Assembly: GCF_025398195.1 (NCBI RefSeq)
Contig: NZ_JAODNV010000004.1
Location: 62,001-126,000 of the forward strand
DNA length: 64,000 bases
Direction: 5' to 3'
DNA from: Chelativorans petroleitrophicus
Lineage (GTDB): Bacteria; Pseudomonadota; Alphaproteobacteria; Rhizobiales; Rhizobiaceae
Under the pieces are notes generated by a model. That model was not told where the DNA came from and did not search any database. It saw nothing but the letters and a program-made list of their open reading frames with translations. Shown here one piece after another: positions 36,229-45,489 of this stretch (position 1 is the stretch's first letter; every line of letters starts with the position of its first letter). Position numbers and translations under genes: made by a program.

Positions 36229-37274
36229 GCTCTTGCGTCCCGCACCTGCCTTATCATCGCTTCCACGTGTTCAAGCGGCGTGTCGGGTGTAATCCCGTGG
36301 CCGAGATTGAAGATTAGGGGCCCCGATCCCAATACCCTCAGAATGGCCTCGACGCCTTCCGAAAGCGCCCGGCCTCCCGCCACAAGGCGCAAGGGGTCCA
36401 GATTCCCCTGCACCGCGCCTTCCTTCTGCAACCGCCGCGCATGTTCGAGCGGCACCGTCCAGTCAAGACCCAGCGCTGTCACGCCGGTTGCCTGGCGATA
36501 GCCCGATAAGAGCGCGCCCGCCCCTTTCGGGAAACCGATGATAGGAACTTGCGGGTGTTTTTTCTTCACCCGGCGCACGATTTCCGCGACGGGCCGCACG
36601 CACCAGCGATCAAAGCTCGCCTCATCGAGTATCCCGGCCCAGGAATCAAAGATCTGCACGGCGTCGACACCGGTCTCGATCTGGCGGATCAAATATTCAG
36701 CCGACCAGGCGGCGATCACGTCGAGAAGCCGCGCGAAGGCCTCGGGTGACCTGTATCCGAAAAGCCGCGCGGGCGCCTGATCTGGCGTTCCCCGGCCTGC
36801 CACCATATAGGTGGCGATCGTCCATGGCGCGCCGCAAAAGCCGATGAGCGCCGTTTCGGCAGGCAGCTCGTGCCGCAGGCGTCTCACCGCTTCATAAACC
36901 GGCGCCAGCCTCTCATGGAAGGACGAGCCATCTAGCCCATCTATGTCCCTTTCTAAAATCGGCGTCATCAGAGGGCCCGCGCCTTCTTCAAAACGCAAAT
37001 CCCGGCCGAGCGCATGCGGCACGACGAGAATGTCGGAAAACAGAATGGCGGCATCGAAACCGAAGCGCCGGATCGGCTGCAGCGTCACTTCGACGGCGAG
37101 ATCGGGATCGTAGCACAGGTCAAGGAACCCGCCCGCCTGTTTGCGTGTTTCCCGATACTCAGGGAGATAGCGTCCGGCTTGCCGCATCATCCAGATGGGC
37201 GGCGGGAAGACGGTCTTTCCCTTCAGTACGTCGAGGAATTTTCCGGCTACCACGTTCAGGACCTCTCGATTCAT
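36225..37274 (-). CDS. hemE: Uroporphyrinogen decarboxylase
   Basis: A 349-residue TIM-barrel enzyme converting uroporphyrinogen III to coproporphyrinogen III. The N-terminal [17 protein letters not shown] block holds the active-site Arg residues. IGFCGAPWT and the late [10 protein letters not shown] loop are also present. It is the first gene left of the replication origin and is transcribed away from it, the arrangement known from Caulobacter and Rickettsia. Start ATG 37274. Confidence 0.97.
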   Translation of the reverse strand: MNREVLNVVAGKFLDVLKGKTVFPPPIWMMRQAGRYLPEYRETRKQAGGFLDLCYDPDLAVEVTLQPIRRFGFDAAILFSDILVVPHALGRDLRFEEGAGPLMTPILERDIDGLDGSSFHERLAPVYEAVRRLRHELPAETALIGFCGAPWTIATYMVAGRGTPDQAPARLFGYRSPEAFARLLDVIAAWSAEYLIRQIETGVDAVQIFDSWAGILDEASFDRWCVRPVAEIVRRVKKKHPQVPIIGFPKGAGALLSGYRQATGVTALGLDWTVPLEHARRLQKEGAVQGNLDPLRLVAGGRALSEGVEAILRVLGSGPLIFNLGHGITPDTPLEHVEAMIRQVRDARA

Positions 37275-37646
37275 AAAATTTAAAGGAATCCAAAAGAGGA
37301 TTCTGATTCTAAGAGTCTGTTTGGAACGTGGATTAAATCCTGTCCACGCCGGCGCCGTTCGCGCGAGCGCGCATATTGCCGCGCTTTTGTGAAATCCACT
37401 GGCAAGAATAACGGGGAAAGCGCCGGATTACCATGAGCATTCAGCGCTTTGGCCTTGTCCATCTGTCGGTGGCATTCGAGCACTTATGTGGAGAAAATAC
37501 CTTTTTCCCGCAATTCTCTACAGCCGGATTTCCTTGTCCATCACGTGGCGGGATGTGGATGAAAGACCTGCTTTTCCATTGCCGCAGGTCTCGTCACGCC
37601 AAAGCCGGCGCGCTATCAACAGCTCTCCACAGCGGGAGCTAAAGAT
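37275..37646. other. oriC: Chromosomal origin of replication (oriC)
   Basis: The 372-bp gap between divergent hemE and ppsR. The hemE side is AT-rich (37270-37340) and contains five GANTC (CcrM methylation) sites within 50 bp: 37268, 37286, 37299, 37305 and 37313. DnaA-box-like 9-mers lie on the ppsR side: TGTGGAGAA 37487, TGTGGATGA 37554 (each 8 of 9 to TGTGGATAA), several 7 of 9 (37514, 37613, 37623), and TTATGCACA reversed at 37646 over the ppsR start. Alphaproteobacterial origins are known next to hemE, and the flanking genes here point away on both sides. The short plus-strand frames inside it are not convincing genes. Confidence 0.82.
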
Positions 37647-38456
37647 GTGCATAAGCCGCAGAGCTTCTTTCATCTGCATCTGATTTCCGATGCCACAGGC
37701 GAGACCCTTCTGGCGGCGGGGCGGGCTGCCGCCGCGCAATACAAGAACGTCCGCGCGATCGAGCACATCTACCCGCTTGTGCGCACGCAGAAGCAGCTTG
37801 AGAAAGTGTTCGATAATATCGACCGGCAGCCCGGCATCGTGCTCTACACGATCGTAGATCAGACGCTGGCGCGCTTGGTCGATGAACGCTGCGCCGCCAT
37901 GGGGCTGCCTAGCGTGTCGGTGCTCGAACCGGTCCTGAATGTCCTGCAGTCCTATCTCGGCCCGCCGGCGGGCCGGCGGGTTGGAGCCCAATATGTGCTT
38001 GATGCGGACTATTTCCGCCGGATCGACGCCCTCAATTTCACGATGGAGCACGATGACGGGCAGCTTCCCCAAGACGTCGATCAGGCGGAGATCGTGCTGG
38101 TGGGGATTTCACGTACCTCAAAGACGCCGACCAGCATTTATCTCGCCAATCGCGGCATCAGGACCGCCAACATACCCATCCTTCTGGACATGCCCCTGCC
38201 GCAGGAACTAGCGCGTGCGCGCGGTCCGCTGATCGTGGGCCTCGTCGCCTCCGCCGAGCGCATCGCGCAGGTGCGGCGGAACCGGGTTCTGGGCGCGGAA
38301 TGCAGCTCCTATACTGATCGGTCAGCCATCACCCAGGAGCTTGAATATGCGCGCCAGCTCTGCAACCGGCATGGCTGGCCGATCATCGACGTTACGCGGC
38401 GCTCGATTGAAGAGACCGCGGCCGCCATACTGGCCTTACGCGGCAAATCCTGGTGA
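37647..38456 (+). CDS. Bifunctional kinase/pyrophosphorylase (PPDK/PEP synthase regulator, DUF299)
   Basis: A 269-residue DUF299 protein. [14 protein letters not shown] is the N-terminal signature and [16 protein letters not shown] the P-loop. It switches pyruvate phosphate dikinase or PEP synthase off by ADP-dependent phosphorylation and on by Pi-dependent removal. The start is GTG at 37647, inside a DnaA-like box. Its position as first gene right of the origin matches the hemE-oriC neighbourhood of other alphaproteobacteria. It leads a run of plus-strand genes to dnaQ. Confidence 0.93.
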   Translation: MHKPQSFFHLHLISDATGETLLAAGRAAAAQYKNVRAIEHIYPLVRTQKQLEKVFDNIDRQPGIVLYTIVDQTLARLVDERCAAMGLPSVSVLEPVLNVLQSYLGPPAGRRVGAQYVLDADYFRRIDALNFTMEHDDGQLPQDVDQAEIVLVGISRTSKTPTSIYLANRGIRTANIPILLDMPLPQELARARGPLIVGLVASAERIAQVRRNRVLGAECSSYTDRSAITQELEYARQLCNRHGWPIIDVTRRSIEETAAAILALRGKSW

Positions 38457-38472
38457 GCGGAGAGGAAAATCC

Positions 38473-39081
38473 ATGTCACAGCAGAACGCAACCCTCATCC
38501 TCGCCTCCACCAGCCCCTTCCGCAGGCAGCTTCTCGAAAACGCTGGGCTCTCCTTGCGGGTCGTAAAGCCGGGCGTGGACGAGCGGGCGCTGGAAACACC
38601 TTTGGAGGGAACAGGCACTGGCCCCGAGGACGTCGCGCTCATTCTTGCGGAAGCCAAGGCAGTGGACGTTTCGGAACGCCATCCCGAAAGCTGGGTGATC
38701 GGCGGCGACCAGACGCTTTCCCTTGACGATCGCATCTTTCACAAGCCCCCCGATATGGAGGCTGCACGCCGCCATCTTCTCACCCTATCGGGCCACACGC
38801 ATCATCTCAACACCGCGGTGGTTCTCGCCCGGGGCGGCGAGGCGGTCTGGCGGCATGTGGCGGTCGCGCGTATGACGATGCGCCGGCTCGATCCAGGCTT
38901 CATCGGACGGCACCTGGCGCGCGTAGGCGGCAAGGCACTGGAAAGCGTGGGCGCTTATCAGATAGAAGGCGAGGGAATCCAGCTTTTCGAGCGGATCGAG
39001 GGCGATTACTTCACCATTGTCGGGCTGCCCTTGTTGCCGCTGCTTGCAAAACTCAGAGAGGTCGGAGCCATCGATGGCTGA
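38473..39081 (+). CDS. maf: Maf-like nucleotide pyrophosphatase
   Basis: A 202-residue Maf/YceF/YhdE protein with [13 protein letters not shown] at the N-terminus, VIGGDQTL and the late [11 protein letters not shown] block. These enzymes hydrolyse non-canonical or modified NTPs such as m7GTP, dTTP or UTP. The GxYxIxG-containing strand with Ala-Tyr-Gln fits the YceF-like (m7GTP) side, but subgroup is uncertain. It ends inside the aroE start (8-bp overlap), so it is coupled to it. Confidence 0.9.
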   Translation: MSQQNATLILASTSPFRRQLLENAGLSLRVVKPGVDERALETPLEGTGTGPEDVALILAEAKAVDVSERHPESWVIGGDQTLSLDDRIFHKPPDMEAARRHLLTLSGHTHHLNTAVVLARGGEAVWRHVAVARMTMRRLDPGFIGRHLARVGGKALESVGAYQIEGEGIQLFERIEGDYFTIVGLPLLPLLAKLREVGAIDG

Positions 39082-39910
39082 GCATCCACGCGCTTTCGTC
39101 TGTGGACATCCAGTCGCACATTCGCGTTCGCCGCTCATTCACGGCTATTGGCTTCGGGAATATGGCATCGAGGGCACATATGAGCGCCGGGACGTTCTCC
39201 CGGCGGACTTCGCCGCCTTCCTCTCCGGAATAGGAGAAGAGGGCTACGCGGGCGGCAATGTCACCATACCGCACAAGGAGGCCGCCTACCGCCTGGCAGA
39301 ATGCCTCGATGAAACAGCCGAGGCGATCGGCGCCGTCAACACGCTCTGGTTTCAGGAGGGGCGCCTGCACGGAAGCAATACGGACGCCTACGGCTTTGCG
39401 GCGAATCTCGATGCGGCCCTGCCCGGATGGGACAGGGGCGTTGCCACCGTGCTTGGGGCGGGGGGCGCCGCCCTTGCCATCGTGCATGCGCTTCAAACGC
39501 GCGGCTTCGGCGACATCCGGATTGTCAACCGCACGCTCTCCCGTGCGCAGTCCCTGGTGGACCGCTTTAGGGGTGGCACGAGCGCCCATGGCTGGGATGC
39601 CGTTCCCGAGCTGCTTGCCGACACCACGCTTCTTATCAACACCACCTCGCTCGGCATGCACGGCAATGAAGGTCCGGCGGTCGATCTCGCCCGACTGCCG
39701 GACAGCGCGATCGTCACCGACATCGTCTACGTGCCGCTTGTCACGCCATTGCTTGCTGAGGCTGCCAAACGGAGCCTTCGCACTGTCGACGGGTTGGGCA
39801 TGCTTCTCCATCAGGCCGTACCGGGTTTCGAACGCTGGTTCGGAAAACGGCCGGAAGTGACCGAGGAACTGCGGCGTACCGTCGTGGCCGACCTGGAGGC
39901 CGGAAAGTGA
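39074..39910 (+). CDS. aroE: Shikimate dehydrogenase
   Basis: A 278-residue NADP enzyme reducing 3-dehydroshikimate to shikimate. The substrate region includes [11 protein letters not shown] and NVTIPHKE with the catalytic Lys. The Rossmann loop is [15 protein letters not shown], then NTTSLGM. The ATG at 39074 lies within the last codons of maf. The next gene, coaE, begins on the aroE stop (GTGA overlap), so maf-aroE-coaE form one transcript. Confidence 0.95.
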   Translation: MAEHPRAFVCGHPVAHSRSPLIHGYWLREYGIEGTYERRDVLPADFAAFLSGIGEEGYAGGNVTIPHKEAAYRLAECLDETAEAIGAVNTLWFQEGRLHGSNTDAYGFAANLDAALPGWDRGVATVLGAGGAALAIVHALQTRGFGDIRIVNRTLSRAQSLVDRFRGGTSAHGWDAVPELLADTTLLINTTSLGMHGNEGPAVDLARLPDSAIVTDIVYVPLVTPLLAEAAKRSLRTVDGLGMLLHQAVPGFERWFGKRPEVTEELRRTVVADLEAGK

Positions 39911-40494
39911 TTATCCTCGGCCTTACCGGCTCGATCGGCATGGGCAAATCCACAACCGCCCGCATGTTTGCGGAGGCCGGCGTGCCGGTGCACGATTCGG
40001 ACGCGGCGGTGCACCGGCTTTACGAAGGCGAGGCGGCGGCTCAGGTCGAAGCGCTTTTTCCCGGCACGACACTGAACGGAAAGGTGGACCGGGAAAGGCT
40101 GGCGAAGGTTGTGGTCGATGATCTCCAGGCGCTGCGCAAGCTCGAACAGCTCATTCACCCGCTCGTGCGCAAGGATGCCGGCCGCTTCGTGGAAGCACAC
40201 CGGAGAAAGGGCACACCGCTCGTCGTGCTCGACATTCCGCTGCTTTTCGAAACAGGCGGAACCGATCGGGTGGACAAGATCCTAGTGGTTACCGCGCCTT
40301 ATGAGGTCCAGCGCGAGCGCGTGCTCGCGAGGCCGGACATGACCGAAGAAAAGTTTGAAAAGATACTGGCCCGGCAGGTTCCCGATGCGGAAAAGCGCAA
40401 GCGCGCGGACTTTCTCATCGACACGAGCCTCGGCATGGAGGCTGCGCGCGAGGCGGTTCACCGGATCATCGCCGAGCTTACCTCAGTCAACTGA
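39907..40494 (+). CDS. coaE: Dephospho-CoA kinase
   Basis: A 195-residue P-loop kinase for the last step of CoA synthesis. Walker A is [14 protein letters not shown] (residues 5-18), with the [10 protein letters not shown] substrate motif and DIPLLFETG. The start is GTG 39907, overlapping the aroE stop by 4 bp. Length and motifs are normal. Confidence 0.95.
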   Translation: MIILGLTGSIGMGKSTTARMFAEAGVPVHDSDAAVHRLYEGEAAAQVEALFPGTTLNGKVDRERLAKVVVDDLQALRKLEQLIHPLVRKDAGRFVEAHRRKGTPLVVLDIPLLFETGGTDRVDKILVVTAPYEVQRERVLARPDMTEEKFEKILARQVPDAEKRKRADFLIDTSLGMEAAREAVHRIIAELTSVN

Positions 40495-40574
40495 CAGGAC
40501 GCTGGCGCTTATCCACCGCTTCCGCCTTGCCATGGGCGTCCGGCTCGCACATCCTCGCCTAGGGAGTGATTCGA

Positions 40575-41309
40575 ATGCGAGAGATCATTTTCGATACGGA
40601 AACGACCGGCCTCGATCCGCGGGAAGACCGGATCATTGAGCTCGGCTGCGTGGAACTGTCGAACCGCTTCCCGACCGGCCGCACGATGCACGTCTTCATC
40701 AATCCTGAAGGCCGATCCGTGAGCCCGGAAGCGCAGGCCATTCACGGCATTTCGGATGCTGACCTGGCCGACAAGCCGGTCTTCGCCGACATTCTCCAGG
40801 AGTTTCTGGATTTCATCGACGGGGCAAAACTGGTCGCCCACAATGCCAATTTCGATATCGGCTTCATCAACGCGGAGCTGGAGAGGCTCGGCCAGCCCTA
40901 CATCGACCCGTCACGGGTAGTGGATACGCTGGCTATCGCCCGCCGGAAGCACCCGATGGGACCGAATTCGCTCGATGCGCTCTGTCGGCGCTACGGCATC
41001 GATAACTCGCACCGCACGAAGCATGGCGCGCTTCTCGACGCGGAGCTTCTGGCCGAGATCTATATCGAGCTGGTTGGCGGTCGGCAGGCCACCTTCGGTC
41101 TCGAGGTCGCATCCCAGGGTGAGGCCGGAATGCTGCGCGAGGGCAGCACACCGGTTTCCCTGCCGCCGCGCCCGCGTCCGCTGCCCTCAAGGCTCAGTGA
41201 AGCCGAGCGCCAGGCGCATGAGGCGCTCGTGTCACAGATGGGCGAAAACGCTCTTTGGCTGAATTTGAAGCGCCTCGCAGACTCCGACGCCAGGGCGCAA
41301 ACCGCCTGA
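40575..41309 (+). CDS. dnaQ: DNA polymerase III epsilon subunit (proofreading exonuclease)
   Basis: A 244-residue DEDDh 3'-5' exonuclease. ExoI FDTETTGLDP, ExoII LVAHNANFDIGF and ExoIII HGALLDAELLAE give the D, E, D, D and His residues. The C-terminal 60 residues (after LPSRLSEAERQAH) would contact the polymerase alpha subunit. The ATG at 40575 has AGGGAG 8 nt upstream; a GTG at 40566 is the alternative. It is convergent with secB. Confidence 0.95.
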   Translation: MREIIFDTETTGLDPREDRIIELGCVELSNRFPTGRTMHVFINPEGRSVSPEAQAIHGISDADLADKPVFADILQEFLDFIDGAKLVAHNANFDIGFINAELERLGQPYIDPSRVVDTLAIARRKHPMGPNSLDALCRRYGIDNSHRTKHGALLDAELLAEIYIELVGGRQATFGLEVASQGEAGMLREGSTPVSLPPRPRPLPSRLSEAERQAHEALVSQMGENALWLNLKRLADSDARAQTA

Positions 41310-41348
41310 CGCTATCTGCTCTGACTTTTGGAAAACCGCATTCGCAGT

Positions 41349-41876
41349 TCAGGAAACCTGCACTTTCCTGCGGGCTTCTTCTTCCGCAAGGCGCTGCTGG
41401 AACATGCGCGCAAAGTCGATCGGGTCGATCATCAAGGGCGGGAAGCCGCCGTTGCGCGTGGCATCAGCGACGATCTGCCGCGCGAAGGGGAAGAGAAGGC
41501 GTGGGCACTCGATGAAGAGCAGGGGCAGCATGTGCTCCTGCGGAAAGCCCTGAATCCGGAAGACGCCGCCATAGACGAGCTCCACGTTGAACATCACGTT
41601 CTTGTCGACTTCCGCGCGTGCTGTCAGCGTCAGCACCACCTCGTATTCCGGGACGTTCAAGGGATTCGCGTTGACGTTGACATTGATGCTGATGGCGGGG
41701 GCCTTGTCGCGAACGCGCAGCGTCTGCGGGGCGCCGGGATTTTCGAAAGACAGGTCCTTGATGTACTGCGTCAGCACGGTGAGACTGGGCTGCTGCTTCT
41801 GCTGCGTGGTGTCGCCGGCCTTCGGCGCTTCGGCCGCCTGATTGTCCTTCTCGGTTTCACCGGGTTTCTTCGCCAT
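41349..41876 (-). CDS. secB: Protein-export chaperone SecB
   Basis: A 175-residue acidic chaperone with [14 protein letters not shown] and the long [12 protein letters not shown] strand. It keeps exported preproteins unfolded and hands them to SecA. The C-terminal tail is basic ([11 protein letters not shown]). The ATG at 41876 ([10 protein letters not shown]) is preferred over one six codons upstream. It is convergent with dnaQ and downstream of fxsA on the same strand. Confidence 0.96.
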   Translation of the reverse strand: MAKKPGETEKDNQAAEAPKAGDTTQQKQQPSLTVLTQYIKDLSFENPGAPQTLRVRDKAPAISINVNVNANPLNVPEYEVVLTLTARAEVDKNVMFNVELVYGGVFRIQGFPQEHMLPLLFIECPRLLFPFARQIVADATRNGGFPPLMIDPIDFARMFQQRLAEEEARRKVQVS

Positions 41877-41972
41877 CGCTTTCAATCCTTGCAATTACGC
41901 CTGACCGCGCCGCGGCCTCAACCGAGCGTTCGCTAGCACGGTTACGGCCGCCGATACAAGGTTGGAGCGAGC

Positions 41973-42458
41973 TTAGTTGTCGTCCTTCGGCTGCCAGGGA
42001 GATGAGCCGGAGCTGGCGGTGTAATCCTGAGCGTCGAGGTCGATGGTTCTCGTCTGCCTGTACTCGTAATGATAGCCGCGCCTCGTTTCCGTGCCGCCGA
42101 CGATGACGATGCGGTTCTTCACGAAGGCCCAGACGGCGTCTCTGACCACGGGAATGAAGAGCAGCAGGCCGAGCAGATCGGTCACTAAACCCGGCGTCAG
42201 AAGCAGAACGCCGGCGGCCAGCACCATGACGCCATGGACGAGCTCGCGGCCGGGCAGGCGGCCCTCATCGAGCGTGCGCCGCATTTGCATGACGATGCCA
42301 AACCCCTGCAAACGCAGGAGAATGGCGCCTGCGACGGTCGTTGCCAGCACAAGCCCGATGGTCGCAAGCACGCCGATCTTCTGCCCGACCATCACAAAAA
42401 CGGCGATTTCGACCAATGGAATGGCCAGCAGAAGGAATGGGATTAGGGCAAAGGGCAC
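41973..42458 (-). CDS. fxsA: FxsA family membrane protein
   Basis: A 161-residue inner-membrane protein with three to four hydrophobic segments in residues 1-125 and a soluble tail. FALIPFLLLAIPLVEIAVFV and GLVLATTVAGAILLRLQG are the FxsA signatures; the tail includes HYEYRQTRTIDLD. FxsA overproduction blocks phage T7 exclusion by the F plasmid in E. coli; its normal role is unknown. The start is GTG 42458. The 179-bp gap to timA is divergent and likely carries both promoters. Confidence 0.88.
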   Translation of the reverse strand: MPFALIPFLLLAIPLVEIAVFVMVGQKIGVLATIGLVLATTVAGAILLRLQGFGIVMQMRRTLDEGRLPGRELVHGVMVLAAGVLLLTPGLVTDLLGLLLFIPVVRDAVWAFVKNRIVIVGGTETRRGYHYEYRQTRTIDLDAQDYTASSGSSPWQPKDDN

Positions 42459-42637
42459 GTTTGGTCTAACCTCTCATTTGGGTTTGGGCCTTAAGCTTGG
42501 CCGAAAACCGGGACATAGGCATGTATGCCGACCATTTGAATGATCGCCTCGTGAGTTCTATATGGGCAATAATCGCGGCGGCGCCATATCTTGGGCCTTG
42601 GCGGGCGCAACACGACAGAGCGGCTTTGGCGGACACC

Positions 42638-43354
42638 ATGGAATTCTTTGATTTCGGCACGATTTTCTTCCTGGTCGCGGCAGTCGTGATCTTCATCCAG
42701 TTGCGCAACGTGCTCGGCCGCCGCACCGGGAACGAGCGCCCGCCCTTCGATCCTTATACAGCAGCGCGCACGCGCGCTGCCGAAGCCGGCAGGGAGGGGA
42801 AAACCGATACCGTCGTCTCGCTGCCGCGCCACGCCAAGGCGGCCAGCGGCGACAGCGAACAGAAATATACGGCCATCGATGCGGTGGCGCCCGTCGGCAG
42901 CGAACTCAACAAGGGGCTGCGCGCCATCAAGGACGCCGATCCTTCCTTCGACCCCGACGCCTTCGTGGAAGGTGCCAAGCTCGCTTACGAGATGATCGTC
43001 ATGGCCTATGCGGACGGTGACCGACGCACGCTCAAGAACCTGCTTTCGCGCGAGGTCTATGAAGGGTTCGTCGCGGCGATCGACGAGCGCGAGAAACGCT
43101 CCGAGAAGATCGAGTCCTCCTTCGTCGGCATCGACAAGGCCACCATCGTGGCCGCCGAAATGAAGGGGCACGAGGCTCATGTCACGCTTCGGATCGTCAG
43201 CGAGCTGATCTCGGCCACGCGCGACGGTGCAGGTACCATCATCGACGGCGACCCGGAAACGGTCGCCGAGGTGAAGGACGTGTGGACATTCGCGCGCGAC
43301 ACCCGTTCCCGCGATCCCAACTGGAAGCTGGTCGCAACCGAAGCAGAGGAGTAA
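42638..43354 (+). CDS. Tim44-like domain protein (TimA)
   Basis: A 238-residue protein with one N-terminal membrane anchor (residues 8-25, FFLVAAVVIFIQLRNVLG), a charged linker and a C-terminal Tim44-like domain (residues 100-235, AFVEGAKLAYEMIVMAYADG). Alphaproteobacterial relatives of the mitochondrial import component Tim44 are membrane-attached and may act near the Sec system or TonB-type complexes. The ATG at 42638 removes a non-coding-looking upstream extension. mltA follows 6 bp after the stop. Confidence 0.88.
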   Translation: MEFFDFGTIFFLVAAVVIFIQLRNVLGRRTGNERPPFDPYTAARTRAAEAGREGKTDTVVSLPRHAKAASGDSEQKYTAIDAVAPVGSELNKGLRAIKDADPSFDPDAFVEGAKLAYEMIVMAYADGDRRTLKNLLSREVYEGFVAAIDEREKRSEKIESSFVGIDKATIVAAEMKGHEAHVTLRIVSELISATRDGAGTIIDGDPETVAEVKDVWTFARDTRSRDPNWKLVATEAEE

Positions 43355-43360
43355 GCCCGT

Positions 43361-44509
43361 TTGCGAAGGCGACCGGGCAGGGGTGGCGCGGAATTGCCGG
43401 GTCTTTCAGGGCTGTCAGCCCTTGTTTCCTTTGATGCGATACCGGGGTGGAATGAGGACGAAGGCGTCGAACAGGCATTTGCAGCCTTCGCCCGGTCGGC
43501 CCGAGAGGCTCAAAAGCGGCCCTATAAGACCGGCTCTCTGGGCGTTTCTTTTGAATCCTTTGCAGAGTCCTTCGTCCAGGCGCTGAGCGTTACCCGAAGA
43601 CCCGGCAAAGCCGAGGCACGTGCGTTCTTCGAGCGGTATTTCGTTCCTTTCCGGTTTCGCCCCGAATCAGGGGCTGCCGGTTTCATGACCGGCTATTACG
43701 AGCCCGAGGCGCCAGCATCTTACCGCCGCACCGAACGGTTTCCTGTGCCGCTCTACCGCCCGCCGGACGATCTGGTGAAGGTCGACGGGGGAAATCGGCC
43801 CGAGGGTTGGGATCCCTCCATTACCTTCGCGCGAATGCAGGACGGCGATCTTGTTCCCTATCACGACCGCGAGGCGATCGAGCGGGGCGCGCTGACAGGC
43901 CGCGACCTGGAGCTTTGCTGGCTTGCGGACCGTGTAGATGCGTTCTTCATCCATGTGCAGGGCGCGGCGCGGCTGAAGATGACCGATGGCGAGTCGATGC
44001 GCGTCACCTACGCCGCCAAGTCCGGCCACCCTTTTACGGCTATCGGACGCGTGCTGGCGAACCTCGGCGAGATCCCGCTCGAGCAGGTCACGATGCAGAC
44101 GATACGGTCATGGCTGCGTGATCATCCGGAACGCCGCGACGAAATCCTCTGGAAGAACCGCTCCTACATCTTTTTCCGTGAGACGCCGTTCGGAGACCCA
44201 GAGCTCGGGCCCGTAGCCGCGGCCAAGGTGCAGCTTCAACCCGGGCGCTCGATCGCGGTGGACCGTTTGCTTCACACCTTTGCTACCCCGTTTTTCATCG
44301 CCGCCCCCGAGCTTCGCCATGTAGATGGCAGGCCCTTCCGCCGGCTGATGATCGCGCAGGACACCGGTTCGGCCATCACGGGCCCGGCACGCGGCGATCT
44401 TTTCATCGGCACCGGGCATGAAGCGGGCGAGATTGCAGGAACGATCCGTCATGCAGCGGATGTCTATGTGCTGGTGCCACGGCGGCTCGTGGAGGAACGA
44501 GACGCATGA
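43361..44509 (+). CDS. mltA: Membrane-bound lytic murein transglycosylase A
   Basis: A 382-residue MltA. The central barrel includes GFMTGYYEPE, and FIHVQGAARLKM and the C-terminal 3D domain carry the catalytic Asp in AQDTGSAITGPARGD. It cleaves the MurNAc-GlcNAc bond giving 1,6-anhydro ends. The frame opens with TTG at 43361, 10 nt after GAGGAG; I see no convincing signal peptide or lipobox from it, so the true start or export route is uncertain. The smr gene overlaps its stop by 4 bp. Confidence 0.88.
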   Translation: MRRRPGRGGAELPGLSGLSALVSFDAIPGWNEDEGVEQAFAAFARSAREAQKRPYKTGSLGVSFESFAESFVQALSVTRRPGKAEARAFFERYFVPFRFRPESGAAGFMTGYYEPEAPASYRRTERFPVPLYRPPDDLVKVDGGNRPEGWDPSITFARMQDGDLVPYHDREAIERGALTGRDLELCWLADRVDAFFIHVQGAARLKMTDGESMRVTYAAKSGHPFTAIGRVLANLGEIPLEQVTMQTIRSWLRDHPERRDEILWKNRSYIFFRETPFGDPELGPVAAAKVQLQPGRSIAVDRLLHTFATPFFIAAPELRHVDGRPFRRLMIAQDTGSAITGPARGDLFIGTGHEAGEIAGTIRHAADVYVLVPRRLVEERDA

Positions 44510-45054
44510 AGCGGGCAGGCGGGGAACATTTGACGGCGGAGGACCGGATTCTCTGGAGCCGTGTTGCGCGCACGGCAACCCCGCTTCCGGGCAAGGCGCT
44601 TCTGGAGATGGAGGAGGATGCCGCTGCCCTTTCAGCTCTCCCGCCGCGGGAGACGCGCACGCCCGACAGGCAACCGCGCGGGCAGGAGAAGACCGCCGCC
44701 GGGCACATCCATCATCGGCCGCACCGGCTGGATGCACAGACCCGCGAGAAGCTGGCGCGCGGCCGCCTCGACATTGCCGGCCGGGTGGATCTCCATGGCC
44801 TGACGCAGAGCGAGGCCCACACCTTGCTCCTGTCATTCCTCGGGCGGGCTTTCATGACCGGTAGACGCTATGTGCTGGTGATCACCGGCAAAGGATCGAC
44901 CGGCGGCGAGGGAGTGCTGCGCCGGGCCGTTCCTCAGTGGTTTGCCGCGCCGCCTTTTTCGGCCATCGTGGGCGCCTACGGGGAGGCCGCGCGCCACCAT
45001 GGCGGGGCCGGCGCCCTTTATGTGCGGCTGCGCCGCAGGCGGGACGGCAGATGA
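44506..45054 (+). CDS. Smr/MutS2-type endonuclease-domain protein
   Basis: A 182-residue protein with a charged, probably unstructured first 85 residues and a C-terminal Smr domain: VDLHGLTQSEAHTLL and ITGKGSTGGEGVLRR. Smr domains nick branched or mismatched nucleic acids; stand-alone short forms (YdaL, SmrA type) are poorly studied. It sits between mltA (4-bp overlap) and the XRE regulator (4-bp overlap), a coupled trio often kept together in rhizobia. Confidence 0.9.
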   Translation: MKRAGGEHLTAEDRILWSRVARTATPLPGKALLEMEEDAAALSALPPRETRTPDRQPRGQEKTAAGHIHHRPHRLDAQTREKLARGRLDIAGRVDLHGLTQSEAHTLLLSFLGRAFMTGRRYVLVITGKGSTGGEGVLRRAVPQWFAAPPFSAIVGAYGEAARHHGGAGALYVRLRRRRDGR

Positions 45055-45440
45055 CTCCCTTTGCCGCAAAGGTGCGGGCGCTCCGGCGGGCGCGCGGCGT
45101 GTCGCAGAAGGAGATGGCGGCTGCCCTCGGTGTCAGCCCTGCCTATCTGTCGGCGCTGGAGCATGGCCGGCGCAGTCCGCCCAACTGGGCGATGGTCCAG
45201 AAGATCATCGGCTATTTCAACGTCATCTGGGACGAAGCGGACGAAATGCAGCGGCTGGCCGAGCTGTCGCATCCGCGCGTGGTGGTGGACACCGCCGGGC
45301 TTCCCGCGACGGCCACCGCGCTCGCCAATCTGCTGGCCCGGAACATTGCCGAGCTAGAGGAGGGGGACCTCGAACGGCTTTACGCTGCGCTGCTTGATAT
45401 TTTGGAAGAGAAGCGGAAAAAGACCGAGAGCGGCGGATAG
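45051..45440 (+). CDS. XRE-family helix-turn-helix regulator
   Basis: A 129-residue protein. The N-terminal XRE helix-turn-helix is at residues 5-60 (GVSQKEMAAALGVSPAYLSA), followed by a helical region that may dimerise (TALANLLARNIAELEEGDLE) and a charged end. No ligand or metallopeptidase domain. It overlaps the Smr gene by 4 bp (ATGA), so it is the last gene of the timA-mltA-smr run and may control it. Confidence 0.9.
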   Translation: MTPFAAKVRALRRARGVSQKEMAAALGVSPAYLSALEHGRRSPPNWAMVQKIIGYFNVIWDEADEMQRLAELSHPRVVVDTAGLPATATALANLLARNIAELEEGDLERLYAALLDILEEKRKKTESGG

Positions 45441-45489
45441 TGCTGCCTTAAGGTGCCGGTTTCCTTGCGGAAGACGCTGCGGCCAGCAC

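Noticed and set aside
37433-37683. Short plus-strand frames inside the hemE-ppsR gap
   Set aside because: They have no motif, no good ribosome site, and cover the DnaA-box region; the origin explanation fits better.
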